64,000 nt of DNA, taken from CAIVPM01 sp964477265 (GTDB lineage: Bacteria > Bacteroidota > Bacteroidia > Chitinophagales > Chitinophagaceae). The stretch is taken from contig CAYZDJ010000002.1 in NCBI GenBank assembly GCA_964477265.1, positions 1 through 64,000 on the forward strand, given 5' to 3'. The first letter of the stretch is position 1, and each line of letters opens with the position of its first letter. The translations under genes and the position numbers were made by a program. The notes under the pieces are model-generated. The model was not told the origin of the DNA, searched no databases, and saw nothing but the letters and a program-made list of their open reading frames with translations. This document shows positions 8,866 to 17,159 of the stretch, in pieces.

Positions 8866-9342
8866 TTAAAGCCTTATCAATTTTTTTTCTTTTAGCTTTT
8901 CAATGCTTAAGTAATTTGTTGCGTAAGACTTTTGCTTTATAGCTTCATAAATAAACAAATGATGGTCTCCTGTTTTTTGGGAGGATAATTTTTTGAGTAA
9001 CACATGGCTGCAAGTATTTTTTATTACTTTAAAATCATTCCAGCTTTCAAGTAGCTTTCTCTTTTGCAGTAATGCTTCTTTATTAACTTGTTTGCCACTT
9101 TTTTTGCCCAAAATTCTTACAAGATTGTGCTGTTCTATATTTAATAATTGTAACACTGCAAACTCGTGAGATGTAGTATTGATAAGTGTTTTAGTATTTT
9201 CAAAAACTGCAATAGCAAATAGCTTTGGTTTCATGCTAATGGCTGTTACATAGGTGCATATATTGTAATTGTGTACGCCATTATTTTCAGTTACTAAACT
9301 GTACACAGGAAAATTAGGAATGTTCCAGGGCTTTTGCATCAC
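8866..9342 (-). CDS. Small flavin reductase family protein
   Basis: A 158-residue FMN-binding split-barrel protein: VYSLVTENNG, YNICTYVTAISMKPKLFAIAVF and TSHEFAVLQLL match the core strands of short flavin reductases. It lies 9 bases before the TIGR03643 frame and 7 bases after the SRPBCC gene, within the light cluster. It shares the fold but little sequence with the 6823-7452 protein. Probably binds FMN; physiological electron acceptor unknown. Confidence 0.78.
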   Translation of the reverse strand: MMQKPWNIPNFPVYSLVTENNGVHNYNICTYVTAISMKPKLFAIAVFENTKTLINTTSHEFAVLQLLNIEQHNLVRILGKKSGKQVNKEALLQKRKLLESWNDFKVIKNTCSHVLLKKLSSQKTGDHHLFIYEAIKQKSYATNYLSIEKLKEKKLIRL

Positions 9343-9349
9343 GTATTTT

Positions 9350-9814
9350 TTATATCATTTTACCAAATCTTTTCTCTACAGCAATGGTTCTGTAGTCGAA
9401 AATATTTTTAAGCTGTTTTTTGATGAATAAGCTATTTGCAATAGCACCTACAAAACCAAAAGGAGGAATATAAGTTACAATATCAGTCATTAAAACGCCG
9501 CCATGTATTGCTTCAATCTTATGTTGGTGATGCCACATTTTATAAGGTCCAACACGTTGTTCATCTACAAAATATTCTTTGTCCTTAACATGAGTAATTT
9601 CTGTCATCCATTTTAAAGGCAAGCCCAGCAATGGTTTTACAATGTATGTAATAATCATTCCTGCATACACTTTATCATCGTCACTTTTGCTTGTTACCTT
9701 AAAATCCAGGTAATCTGGTGTAATTTCTTTTAAATTATCTGGGCTACTTATAAAATCCCAAACTGCATCTAAACTTGCTGGAATTTTTTGTGTTTGTGTA
9801 AATTGATAAAACAT
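9350..9814 (-). CDS. SRPBCC family protein
   Basis: A 154-residue START/Bet v 1-like (SRPBCC) protein: the N-terminal strand FTQTQKIPASLDAVWDFISSP, the middle segment PLKWMTEITHV and the strand VDEQRVGPYKMWHHQHK are typical of this hydrophobic-ligand-binding fold. Members occur in CarH/LitR-linked gene groups with a short-chain dehydrogenase, as here. Ligand unknown; a role in lipid or isoprenoid chemistry is an inference from neighbours. Confidence 0.8.
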   Translation of the reverse strand: MFYQFTQTQKIPASLDAVWDFISSPDNLKEITPDYLDFKVTSKSDDDKVYAGMIITYIVKPLLGLPLKWMTEITHVKDKEYFVDEQRVGPYKMWHHQHKIEAIHGGVLMTDIVTYIPPFGFVGAIANSLFIKKQLKNIFDYRTIAVEKRFGKMI

Positions 9815-9865
9815 AATTTAATGTGCTAATATGAAATGTGCTTATTCAAAAATGATGTTATTGAT

Positions 9866-10558
9866 TTATTTTATACTACTCATTCCTCCATCAATATGTA
9901 GTACTTGACCTGTAACCCAACTACTTTCATCACTCAATAAATACGCTGCTGCATTTGCAATATCATTTGGGTTGCCAATTCTTTTTAATGGATGACGTTG
10001 TGCATTTGCATCAATTTTTTCCTGATTGCTTAAAATGCTTGCTGCCAAAGACGTTTGGGTTATTGATGGTGCGATGCAATTAACCCTGATAATTGGTGCA
10101 AGCTCTGCAGATAATGATTTTGTTAACCCCTCAATTGCACCTTTGCTTGTGCTAACAATTGAGTGAAAATTGAAACCCATTTTAACTGCAACAGTGCTAA
10201 ACAAAACAATGCTGGCTGCACTACTATTCTTAAGTTTGGGCAAGCAAGCCTGAATAGTTTTTATAGCACCACCAACCTGTAATTTAAAATCATTTATAAA
10301 CTCTTCTTCTTTAATTCTTGCAAATGGCTTAAGGTTAATTGCACCTGGACAATACACTAAGCCATCCAACTGTTCAGGCAAAAAGTTTATATCAATATTC
10401 TCATCTAATACATTTACATAATGCGATGATATGTTTTGATTATTTGAAGCAGATGAATTTTTGCAGTATGTTCCAAAAACCTTGCTATGGCTTGAAAGTC
10501 TTTCTGACAAGGCTTTTCCAATACCTGAACTATGACCAACTATGCAGTAGTTTTTCAT
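9866..10558 (-). CDS. Short-chain dehydrogenase/reductase without the usual catalytic tyrosine
   Basis: A 230-residue Rossmann-fold SDR. The cofactor loop is GHSSGIG (8-14), and the C-terminal half has the INCIAPS, HPLKRIGNPNDIA and HIDGG segments of classical SDRs. The active-site Ser aligns near Ser121, but the YxxxK motif reads V135-S-T-S-K139, so the catalytic Tyr is replaced by Val. The NNAG motif is also altered (VYCPGAI). It may have changed chemistry or be a binding protein. It sits between idi and the SRPBCC gene. Confidence 0.83.
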   Translation of the reverse strand: MKNYCIVGHSSGIGKALSERLSSHSKVFGTYCKNSSASNNQNISSHYVNVLDENIDINFLPEQLDGLVYCPGAINLKPFARIKEEEFINDFKLQVGGAIKTIQACLPKLKNSSAASIVLFSTVAVKMGFNFHSIVSTSKGAIEGLTKSLSAELAPIIRVNCIAPSITQTSLAASILSNQEKIDANAQRHPLKRIGNPNDIANAAAYLLSDESSWVTGQVLHIDGGMSSIK

Positions 10559-10595
10559 TTATTATAAAATTTGAGTTAAGTTGTAAAGAGTATTA

Positions 10596-11117
10596 CTACT
10601 TTAATATGTCTATTATTTTTGGCAATAAAATTTTAAACCAAACTGTGTATTGCTCAGCATTATTTACAACTTCATTTTCAATTACTGAAATATTTATGTA
10701 CTTATACTCGTCTGTTTCTTCTATATTCAATACTGGCGTTGAATCTGAAAATCCATAATAAACATAGTCAAGTTCATGTTCAATCATTCCATTATCTAGA
10801 ATAGCATTATATATAAATTTGAATGCAAATGTTAATGTGCATTCAATACCTATCTCTTCTTTTAAACGCCTGCTGGCAGCAGCTTGTGGCGTTTCATTAA
10901 AGCATGGGTGCGTGCAGGCTGCATTGGTCCACAACCCTGCAGAGTGATATTTATTAGCAGCTCTTCTTTGCAATAGCATTTCATTTTTGCTATTTAAAAT
11001 AATAACTGAAACCCCTCTGTGCAAAAGACCTTCTTTATGGGCTTTTAGCTTCTCTGAAGAGCCAATTATTTCATCTGATTCATTTACCAATACTACCTCA
11101 TTTATTGTAGTAATCAT
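10596..11117 (-). CDS. idi: Isopentenyl-diphosphate delta-isomerase, type I
   Basis: A Nudix-fold enzyme converting IPP to DMAPP. It keeps the catalytic cysteine in TNAACTHP (Cys68), the metal-binding His34/His70 pattern, the Nudix-like SRRLKEEIGI helix and the EHELD motif with the catalytic glutamate (near 113-115). At 173 residues it is the usual length. It begins 2 bases beyond the crtB stop, so the pair is one transcription unit supplying C5 units for phytoene. Confidence 0.9.
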   Translation of the reverse strand: MITTINEVVLVNESDEIIGSSEKLKAHKEGLLHRGVSVIILNSKNEMLLQRRAANKYHSAGLWTNAACTHPCFNETPQAAASRRLKEEIGIECTLTFAFKFIYNAILDNGMIEHELDYVYYGFSDSTPVLNIEETDEYKYINISVIENEVVNNAEQYTVWFKILLPKIIDILK

Positions 11118-11119
11118 TT

Positions 11120-11962
11120 CTAAATAAATTTAATTTTATAACGAATAATTGCTTTAACAAGCAAAGTGTATTTCATAAAATCCGATACCCTTATTCTTTC
11201 CTTCAAAATGTTTTGTGGCGAAAGAGATTTTATTTTTTTAAATAGTGTATAGTAATAGGTGTAAGCAATATATACTCCAACTTTAGCCTCATCCGAAAGC
11301 TGCTTTATGCCAATAAAAGCTTCTTTAAATTCAGCTTCTATCTCAGCTTCTATTTTACTTTTTTGCTGTTGAGATAGTTGCTTAATATTTACATTGGGAA
11401 AATAGTTTCTGCCTAATTCTGTATAATCTGCATTGGCATCTCTCAGGAAATTTATTTTTTGAAATGCTGAACCTAGCTTTATGGCATAAGGGTTTAATTG
11501 CTCGTATTCTTTTTCATTTCCCTCACAAAAAATTTTCAAACACATTAAACCTACAACTTCTGCCGAACCTAAAATATATTCATCATAGCTTTCTGCATCG
11601 TGTGTAGTTTTAATCAAGTCTGTTTCCATGCTTTTTAAAAACGTATCAATCAGGTATCTGTCTATTTTATATTTATTTACTACCTGCTGAAAGCTGTGCA
11701 AAACTGGATTTAAGCTAATTTGCTGCTCAATTGCATCATAAGTTTCTATCTTAAATTTTTGTAGTAAATAGCTTTTGTTGTATCCATGAAAAGTATCTAC
11801 AATTTCATCTGCTAATCGCACAAAACCATATATGGCATAAATTGGCTGATGAAACTTTTTGCTCATCATTTTTATGCCTAGCGTAAAAGATGTGCTGTAT
11901 TCATGTGTTACAAGTTTGCTTGTTGCAGCACTAATTTTATTGTAGATTTCAAAGTTATTCAT
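11120..11962 (-). CDS. crtB: Phytoene/squalene synthase family protein (CrtB-like)
   Basis: A head-to-head prenyl synthase of 280 residues. The two Mg-diphosphate motifs are present: DEIVD (52-56) and RDANAD (174-179) followed by GRNYFP. EYSTSF (21-26) and the GSAEVVGLM segment favour phytoene synthase over squalene synthase. It is the first structural gene after the light regulator, with idi behind it. No phytoene desaturase (crtI) or cyclase is seen in the window, so later carotenoid steps must be elsewhere, or the product is not a typical carotenoid. The promoter region carries a long inverted repeat. Confidence 0.88.
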   Translation of the reverse strand: MNNFEIYNKISAATSKLVTHEYSTSFTLGIKMMSKKFHQPIYAIYGFVRLADEIVDTFHGYNKSYLLQKFKIETYDAIEQQISLNPVLHSFQQVVNKYKIDRYLIDTFLKSMETDLIKTTHDAESYDEYILGSAEVVGLMCLKIFCEGNEKEYEQLNPYAIKLGSAFQKINFLRDANADYTELGRNYFPNVNIKQLSQQQKSKIEAEIEAEFKEAFIGIKQLSDEAKVGVYIAYTYYYTLFKKIKSLSPQNILKERIRVSDFMKYTLLVKAIIRYKIKFI

Positions 11963-12040
11963 ACAATAATTTTTTAAGTGTGGGTATTACATGCAGTTGC
12001 AAACAAATACAAACAGCTAAAAGGGACAATACTTTTTTAT

Positions 12041-12082
12041 TTATTTTGTTTAACATTTTTACAAATATATTAAACAAAATAA
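12041..12082. promoter_or_regulatory. Inverted repeat at the crtB promoter, candidate CarH-type operator
   Basis: Perfect 13-bp inverted arms TTATTTTGTTTAA (12041-12053) and TTAAACAAAATAA (12070-12082) are separated by 16 bases. On the minus strand the spacer contains TATATTTG (12069 to 12062), a match to the Bacteroidota -7 consensus TAnnTTTG. A protein bound across both arms would cover the core promoter of crtB. The 10-mer TTTTGTTTAA recurs at the regulator's own start (13007-13016). Confidence 0.6.
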
Positions 12083-12118
12083 TAATCACTAATTAAGTAA
12101 AAAATAATTTTTGTAAAA

Positions 12119-13006
12119 TTATTTTAAGTTCTGAATATCTTTTTTGAAATCTTCCACCGTAAGAAAAAATGAAACCGTGCTTAGCTTAGCAATATTTGAA
12201 CAGCTTATTTCGTTGCCAGACAAATAAAATTTTGAATGCAGCTTTTTATTGACTAAAGATTTTAAATCGCTTACAATGGCTTGTTTTAATGGGAAAGTAA
12301 TATGTGTAAGTAAGTTGCAAGTGCCCAGTTTTACAAGTATTTCAGCTATGTGTTTAACAGGAACGTTTTGTCCAAGGTAAATAACCTTAAAGCCACATCC
12401 TTTAATAATATAACTGGCTAGCAAAATGGATAATTCGTGATACTCATTGCCTGGCAAAAACAGTATGAATGTATTTTTTTTAGTTATTGAAAATATCTGG
12501 TTTTCGGCAAATGAAATAATCTTATTTCTAATTAGGTTGCTTATGAAATGCTCTTGCAAGGGGTTGATTTTATTGATTCCCCAAAGCAAACCTACTCTTT
12601 GTAAAAATGGAAATATTACCTGAATGATGGTTTTTTCAAATCCTATTTTGAGTAACGAAGTTGTAAATATTTTCTCAAACTTTTCCTCATCAAAATCAAC
12701 CATTGCTGTAATTAAATTAGTAATGCTGCTTTCATTAGATACAGATTCAATTTTAAGTAATTGCAGGTTATCTATCTCAGAAACTAACTGAGCTTCGTTA
12801 AGTATAGCTACTTTAGAAATCTTGTAACCATTATTTAAAAGCAAACTAATATTCAATAGTTTTTTCAATTCAAAATCGTTATAGGTTCGAATATTAGTGT
12901 TGGTTCTCTTTGGCTTTATAATCTTATATCTCTGTTCCCAAATGCGAATAGTATGTGGCTTTATGCCAGACAAGTGAGCCAAATCTTGAATTGAATAATT
13001 CGACAT
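12119..13006 (-). CDS. MerR-family B12-dependent photoreceptor regulator (CarH/LitR type)
   Basis: A 295-residue regulator. The N-terminal MerR winged helix (about 4-70) is YSIQDLAHLSGIKPHTIRIWEQRY. A helical bundle carries the CarH signature W-x9-EH (Trp142, Glu152, His153), and the Rossmann cobalamin domain has the E-x-H motif in GNEYHELS with His190 as likely lower axial cobalt ligand. In CarH these residues bind adenosylcobalamin, and light breaks the tetramer to free DNA. One change from the usual motif is Ser for the Gly after HEL. It heads the cluster and probably represses crtB and itself in the dark. Confidence 0.88.
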   Translation of the reverse strand: MSNYSIQDLAHLSGIKPHTIRIWEQRYKIIKPKRTNTNIRTYNDFELKKLLNISLLLNNGYKISKVAILNEAQLVSEIDNLQLLKIESVSNESSITNLITAMVDFDEEKFEKIFTTSLLKIGFEKTIIQVIFPFLQRVGLLWGINKINPLQEHFISNLIRNKIISFAENQIFSITKKNTFILFLPGNEYHELSILLASYIIKGCGFKVIYLGQNVPVKHIAEILVKLGTCNLLTHITFPLKQAIVSDLKSLVNKKLHSKFYLSGNEISCSNIAKLSTVSFFLTVEDFKKDIQNLK

Positions 13007-13047
13007 TTTTGTTTAATTTATTAAAACAAAAGTAAAACATATGTTTT
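13007..13047. promoter_or_regulatory. Regulator promoter with inverted repeats, candidate autoregulatory operator
   Basis: TTTTGTTTAA (13007-13016) and TTAAAACAAAA (13021-13031) form a near-palindrome that touches the ATG of the MerR gene. Next to it is a perfect 14-bp palindrome, AAAACATATGTTTT (13034-13047). Minus-strand TACTTTTG (13034 to 13027) fits the -7 consensus TAnnTTTG and would give a leader of only about 14 bases. Overlap of promoter and repeats suggests autoregulation. Confidence 0.5.
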
Positions 13048-13115
13048 GAAAATGTCAGCAACTAACTTTTTACTTAGCAACGAGGTGCTATTTTGCTAAA
13101 GCTTTCGTAATTTAT

Positions 13116-13874
13116 TTAAATAATCCATTGCACTTCACCAAAACTGAACGTGTCTTTTAAACCATTTTCAACCTCCAACTCACCAAATGAATTTATGCCT
13201 TTTATAGTGCAACTAAATTTTATGTTATCTTTTCTCAGTGTAACCTGCTTGTTCTTTTTATACAATACATTGTTATACTCAGCCAATAAAAGGTCAAACC
13301 TTTCTTCTGCCAAAACAATATAATGCTCAATAACTTTTTTATATAGCTCATTGGCAAGTTCGATTATGTTATAAGTATTGCCAGTAATTTGTTTTAATGA
13401 AATAGCATTCAATAAACTTTTATCAAACTCTGTTTGATTAATATTAATGCCCATACCAACAATCGCAAGCCTTTTATTGTTATGATTTACTGTTTCAATT
13501 AAAATGCCTCCTGCCTTATTGTCGTTAAAATAAATATCGTTGCTCCATTTAATGACAGTATTATTTCCAGCATATTTTTTAAAAAAATTATGACAGGCTA
13601 AAGCAGACATTGCAACCAAAGGAAACTGATTTTGCAGATGAACGGTAGAAATATCAATAATTACGGAAAGAATAATATTTTCTCCTGCTTTTGCTTTCCA
13701 CTGCTTACCCCTTTGCCCTTTGCCTGTAGTTTGATGATGGGCAAATATTGCTGTGCCATTTGTTGCAAGGTTTTGCTTTATAAGCTTGTGGGCATAATTA
13801 TTGGTACTGTCAACCTCGTTAAGTTGTATCAGCGGTTGATTCAATTCTATTAAAGGTTTTGACGTTGGCAACAA
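13116..13874 (-). CDS. birA: Biotin--[acetyl-CoA-carboxylase] ligase
   Basis: Attaches biotin to AccB through biotinyl-5'-AMP. The N-terminal VDSTNNYA, the GKGQRGKQW nucleotide/biotin loop (51-59) and IKWSNDIYFNDNKAGGILIE with the catalytic lysine are all present. There is no N-terminal helix-turn-helix, so this is the non-regulatory class of ligase. A short C-terminal SH3-like domain (about 205-252) completes it. Its target AccB is encoded at 30612-31100. Confidence 0.92.
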   Translation of the reverse strand: MLPTSKPLIELNQPLIQLNEVDSTNNYAHKLIKQNLATNGTAIFAHHQTTGKGQRGKQWKAKAGENIILSVIIDISTVHLQNQFPLVAMSALACHNFFKKYAGNNTVIKWSNDIYFNDNKAGGILIETVNHNNKRLAIVGMGININQTEFDKSLLNAISLKQITGNTYNIIELANELYKKVIEHYIVLAEERFDLLLAEYNNVLYKKNKQVTLRKDNIKFSCTIKGINSFGELEVENGLKDTFSFGEVQWII

Positions 13875-13993
13875 AATACTATTTTTGGCGAAAATATAAA
13901 ATCAGTTTCAAGTTTATTGCTATGACTTCGCTATAAACAAAAAGTACATTAATAACTTGCAACAAATTAATAAATTAACTTTCAAATAATATA

Positions 13994-14395
13994 TTGGAAC
14001 AAATAAACTTACTAAGCAATCGCACCAAAGCACCTGCAAAGCTTGCTAAAAATTCTAAGCTTTTTAAAACAATTATAAAAGCTATTGAAAATAAAAAAGG
14101 CGAAGACATTATATGTATTGATTTAAGAAAAATACCTGAAGCGGTTGCAGATTTTTTTATTATTTGCACAGCTACAAGTAGCCCTCAATGCAAGGCAATT
14201 GCAGATAATATTGATGATGAAGTAACAATTGCTTGTGGCGAAAAGCCATTTAAACAGGAAGGCTATCAGTCTCAGCAATGGATATTGATTGACTATGTAA
14301 ACATAGTTGTGCATATTATGCAGCCAGCAACAAGAAGCTTTTATAAGCTTGAAGATATGTGGAGCGATGCAGATATTACTAAAATAGGAGAATAA
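13994..14395 (+). CDS. rsfS: Ribosome silencing factor RsfS
   Basis: A 133-residue RsfS/Iojap protein that binds ribosomal protein uL14 and blocks subunit joining in starvation. GEDIICIDLRKIP, ADFFIICTATSSPQ, EGYQSQQWILIDY and the VVHIM element with FYKLEDMWSDA are characteristic. No in-frame ATG is available upstream of the conserved region; TTG at 13994 is the best start. It lies before ftsH on the same strand, a pairing common in Bacteroidota. Confidence 0.88.
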   Translation: MEQINLLSNRTKAPAKLAKNSKLFKTIIKAIENKKGEDIICIDLRKIPEAVADFFIICTATSSPQCKAIADNIDDEVTIACGEKPFKQEGYQSQQWILIDYVNIVVHIMQPATRSFYKLEDMWSDADITKIGE

Positions 14396-14415
14396 ACAAA
14401 ACCCTTAATAGTTGG

Positions 14416-14429
14416 CCTTAGTCTTTAGT
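14416..14429 (+). repeat. Short heptamer pair (CCTTAGT-CTTTAGT)
   Basis: Two adjacent 7-base words in the spacer before ftsH, flanked by TTGGC and GCCAA. The same 7-mer CTTTAGT recurs at 21014, 21035 and 24474, so this is a minimal member of the heptamer-array family. Confidence 0.5.
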
Positions 14430-14508
14430 AATAAAGCCAATGAAAAATAAAATGAAAATAACCTTGGAATTTAGCTAAGACTATCTACCAAATACCAAAG
14501 GCAAAAAA

Positions 14509-16593
14509 ATGTCAGACGAAATAAAACAAGAAAACACGGTTGCTGAAGATAAAAAAAGCGAACAGCAATCACAGCAAGGTAACTCAAGGCAAAAGCCTTT
14601 GCAGGAAAGGCTTTTTGATGAAAAACCACCACGCAAAGGGCCTAAGTTTAATATATATTGGGTATATGCCTTAATACTTGCAGCATTAATTGGCAGCACC
14701 ATGTATAACGGAGGCTTAAAGCCAGAGGCTGCCAGATTAACTGAGACTGAAGTAATACAAAAAATGCTTTTGCCAGGCGATGTTGAGCAATTAGATATTG
14801 TAAAGATTAAAGATGTTGTAAGGGTATATATTAAAGGCGATAGTATTAATAAGCCTTACTATAAACAACGTTTTCCAAAATCAAAATATAACCCTGATAA
14901 AATAAAGGGGGTTGCCATTTTTGAATATGAAATTGGCGATGCTAAAACGTATAAAGAAAAAGTTGATAGCTTAATTACGAAAAACAACTTAGATACAAAA
15001 ACATTCAATCAGGCAGACAGCGATTTCCTTAGTCCAGGAATGACTTCTATTTTAACATTGGTAATAATGATTGGTGCAATGATTTTACTAATGCGTAAAA
15101 TGGGTGGTGGTGCAAGTGGTGGTGGACCTGGTGGTATTTTTAATATTGGAAAAAGCAAGGCAACTTTGTTTGATAAAGGAACAAAAGTGAACATCAATTT
15201 TGGCGATGTAGCTGGGCTTGATGAAGCAAAGGTTGAAGTAATGGAAATTGTGGACTTTCTTAAAAACCCCAAAAAATATACAGCCCTTGGTGGCAAAATT
15301 CCAAAAGGTGCTTTGTTAATTGGTCCTCCTGGTACTGGTAAAACATTACTTGCAAAAGCAATGGCTGGCGAGGCACAGGTTCCTTTCTTTAGCTTAAGTG
15401 GTAGCGATTTTGTTGAAATGTTTGTTGGCGTTGGTGCAAGCCGTGTAAGGGATTTATTTAAGCAAGCACGTGAAAAAGCTCCTTGCATTATTTTTATAGA
15501 TGAGATTGATGCAATTGGTAGGGCAAGAGGCAAAAATGCTGTAATGAGTAATGATGAAAGGGAAAATACATTAAACCAGTTGCTGGTAGAAATGGATGGT
15601 TTTGGTGGGGATAGTGGCATTATTATTTTAGCTGCTACCAACAGACCAGATGTATTGGATAGTGCATTGCTTCGTCCAGGGCGTTTTGATAGACAAATAA
15701 GCATTGACAGACCAGATGTTGTGGGCAGAGAAGCTATTTTTAAAGTGCATTTAACACCAATAAAAGTTTCAGAAAATTTAGATATTCATAAGCTTGCTGA
15801 ACAAACACCAGGCTTTGCAGGTGCTGATATTGCTAATGTTTGTAATGAAGCTGCATTGATTGCTGCTCGTAAAAACAAGCAAGGTGTGGATATGCAGGAT
15901 TTTCAGGATGCGATTGACAGGGTTATTGGAGGATTGGAAAAGAAAAATAAAATTATTGCTCCGCACGAAAAAGAAATTATTGCTTACCACGAAGCAGGAC
16001 ACGCTATTTGTGGCTGGTTTTTAGAACACGCTTATCCACTTTTAAAAGTTACCATTGTACCACGTGGCACAGCAGCATTGGGTTACGCTCAATATACACC
16101 AAAAGAACAATACTTATACGATACACAACAATTGCTTGACCAGATTTGCATGACACTTGGAGGACGTGCTGCAGAAGAAATTTTCTTTGGAAAAATAAGC
16201 ACCGGTGCCAGCAACGATTTACAACAAATAACTCGTATTGCATATAGCATGGTTACTGTGTATGGCATGAATGATAAAGTTGGAAACGTAAGCTATTACG
16301 ACCCATCGCAAGAGAACAGCTTTATGAAACCATATAGTGAAGAGACTGGAAAAATTATTGATGAGGAAGTAAGGAAAATTATTGACAATGCCTACAGTGC
16401 TACTCTTAGCTTATTGAGAGAGAAAAAAGAGCAGGTAGAAATTTTGGCAAAAGCATTGCTTGAAAAAGAAGTATTGCACAAAAGCGATGTAGAAGAGTTA
16501 ATTGGTAAACGTCCTTTTAAAGAAGAGAAAATTTTGGAGGACAACAAGCAAAATGACCTTGAAGCCCCACCAGATGTAACTGTAATTGCATAA
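14509..16593 (+). CDS. ftsH: ATP-dependent zinc metalloprotease FtsH
   Basis: Membrane AAA+ protease that degrades misfolded membrane proteins and short-lived regulators. Two membrane helices (about 47-67 and 178-197) flank the periplasmic domain; Walker A is GPPGTGKT (272-279), with the AAA second region of homology NRPDVLDSALLRPGRFDR; the zinc site is HEAGH (494-498) with a third ligand in SNDL further on. The 694 residues include a charged N-terminal extension of about 45 residues, as in other Bacteroidota. A strong bidirectional terminator follows. Confidence 0.96.
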   Translation: MSDEIKQENTVAEDKKSEQQSQQGNSRQKPLQERLFDEKPPRKGPKFNIYWVYALILAALIGSTMYNGGLKPEAARLTETEVIQKMLLPGDVEQLDIVKIKDVVRVYIKGDSINKPYYKQRFPKSKYNPDKIKGVAIFEYEIGDAKTYKEKVDSLITKNNLDTKTFNQADSDFLSPGMTSILTLVIMIGAMILLMRKMGGGASGGGPGGIFNIGKSKATLFDKGTKVNINFGDVAGLDEAKVEVMEIVDFLKNPKKYTALGGKIPKGALLIGPPGTGKTLLAKAMAGEAQVPFFSLSGSDFVEMFVGVGASRVRDLFKQAREKAPCIIFIDEIDAIGRARGKNAVMSNDERENTLNQLLVEMDGFGGDSGIIILAATNRPDVLDSALLRPGRFDRQISIDRPDVVGREAIFKVHLTPIKVSENLDIHKLAEQTPGFAGADIANVCNEAALIAARKNKQGVDMQDFQDAIDRVIGGLEKKNKIIAPHEKEIIAYHEAGHAICGWFLEHAYPLLKVTIVPRGTAALGYAQYTPKEQYLYDTQQLLDQICMTLGGRAAEEIFFGKISTGASNDLQQITRIAYSMVTVYGMNDKVGNVSYYDPSQENSFMKPYSEETGKIIDEEVRKIIDNAYSATLSLLREKKEQVEILAKALLEKEVLHKSDVEELIGKRPFKEEKILEDNKQNDLEAPPDVTVIA

Positions 16594-16607
16594 AATATAT
16601 TACTCAT

Positions 16608-16649
16608 AAAAAAAGGTTGATTGCGATATAAAGCAATCAACCTTTTTTT
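16608..16649. terminator. Bidirectional intrinsic terminator, ftsH/rpiB
   Basis: Perfect 17-bp arms, A tract plus GGTTGATTGC (16608-16624) and its complement ending in a T tract (16633-16649), 8-base loop. It serves the convergent ftsH and rpiB genes. Confidence 0.9.
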
Positions 16650-16668
16650 ATGAAAGTTTGTCAATAAA

Positions 16669-17121
16669 TCAACAGCTTATTTTATCAATTCTTGTTTGAT
16701 GCCTGCCACCTTCAAAGTTGGTTTGCATAAAAATATTGATCATATCAATAGCAGTTTCTAAACTTACAAAACGTGCAGGAATACAAATTACATTGGCATT
16801 GTTGTGTTGTCGTACAAGCTTTGCCACTTCATTGTTCCAGCAAAGCCCAGCACGTATATGCTGATGTTTATTGGCAGTAATAGCAACACCATTGGCACTG
16901 CCACAAAGTAAAATACCAAAAGCAGTTTCGTTGCTCTCTACACTACCTGCAACAGGATGTGCAAAGTCAGGATAATCTACAGAATCTGTTGAGTCGGTAC
17001 CAAAATCTTTTACTAAAAAATTACTGTGCTGAAGCCAGTCTATAATTTGTTTTTTATATTCAAAGCCAGCATGGTCGCTGCCTATAGCTATTGGTAAAAG
17101 TGTATTGAAAGTTGTTTGCAT
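16669..17121 (-). CDS. rpiB: Ribose 5-phosphate isomerase B
   Basis: Interconverts ribose 5-phosphate and ribulose 5-phosphate in the pentose phosphate pathway. IGSDHAGFEYK at the N-terminus, VDYPDFAHPVA, the active-site loop LLCGSANGVAITANK with its cysteine, and HNNANVICIPAR are diagnostic of the LacAB/RpiB family. CGSANG replaces the more usual CGSGIG/CGTGVG. Length 150 is normal. Confidence 0.93.
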   Translation of the reverse strand: MQTTFNTLLPIAIGSDHAGFEYKKQIIDWLQHSNFLVKDFGTDSTDSVDYPDFAHPVAGSVESNETAFGILLCGSANGVAITANKHQHIRAGLCWNNEVAKLVRQHNNANVICIPARFVSLETAIDMINIFMQTNFEGGRHQTRIDKISC

Positions 17122-17159
17122 AGAATTTATTTTTTAAACACTGAAATCATCATCAAAGA

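Noticed and set aside
10339..10758. Plus-strand open frame of 139 codons across the SDR-idi junction
   Set aside because: It overlaps two confidently identified genes on the other strand, and its composition is that of an antisense frame.
15009..15704. Long minus-strand open frame (231 codons) opposite ftsH
   Set aside because: It is fully antisense to the conserved AAA domain of ftsH and reads as a mirror of its codon bias; no family features.
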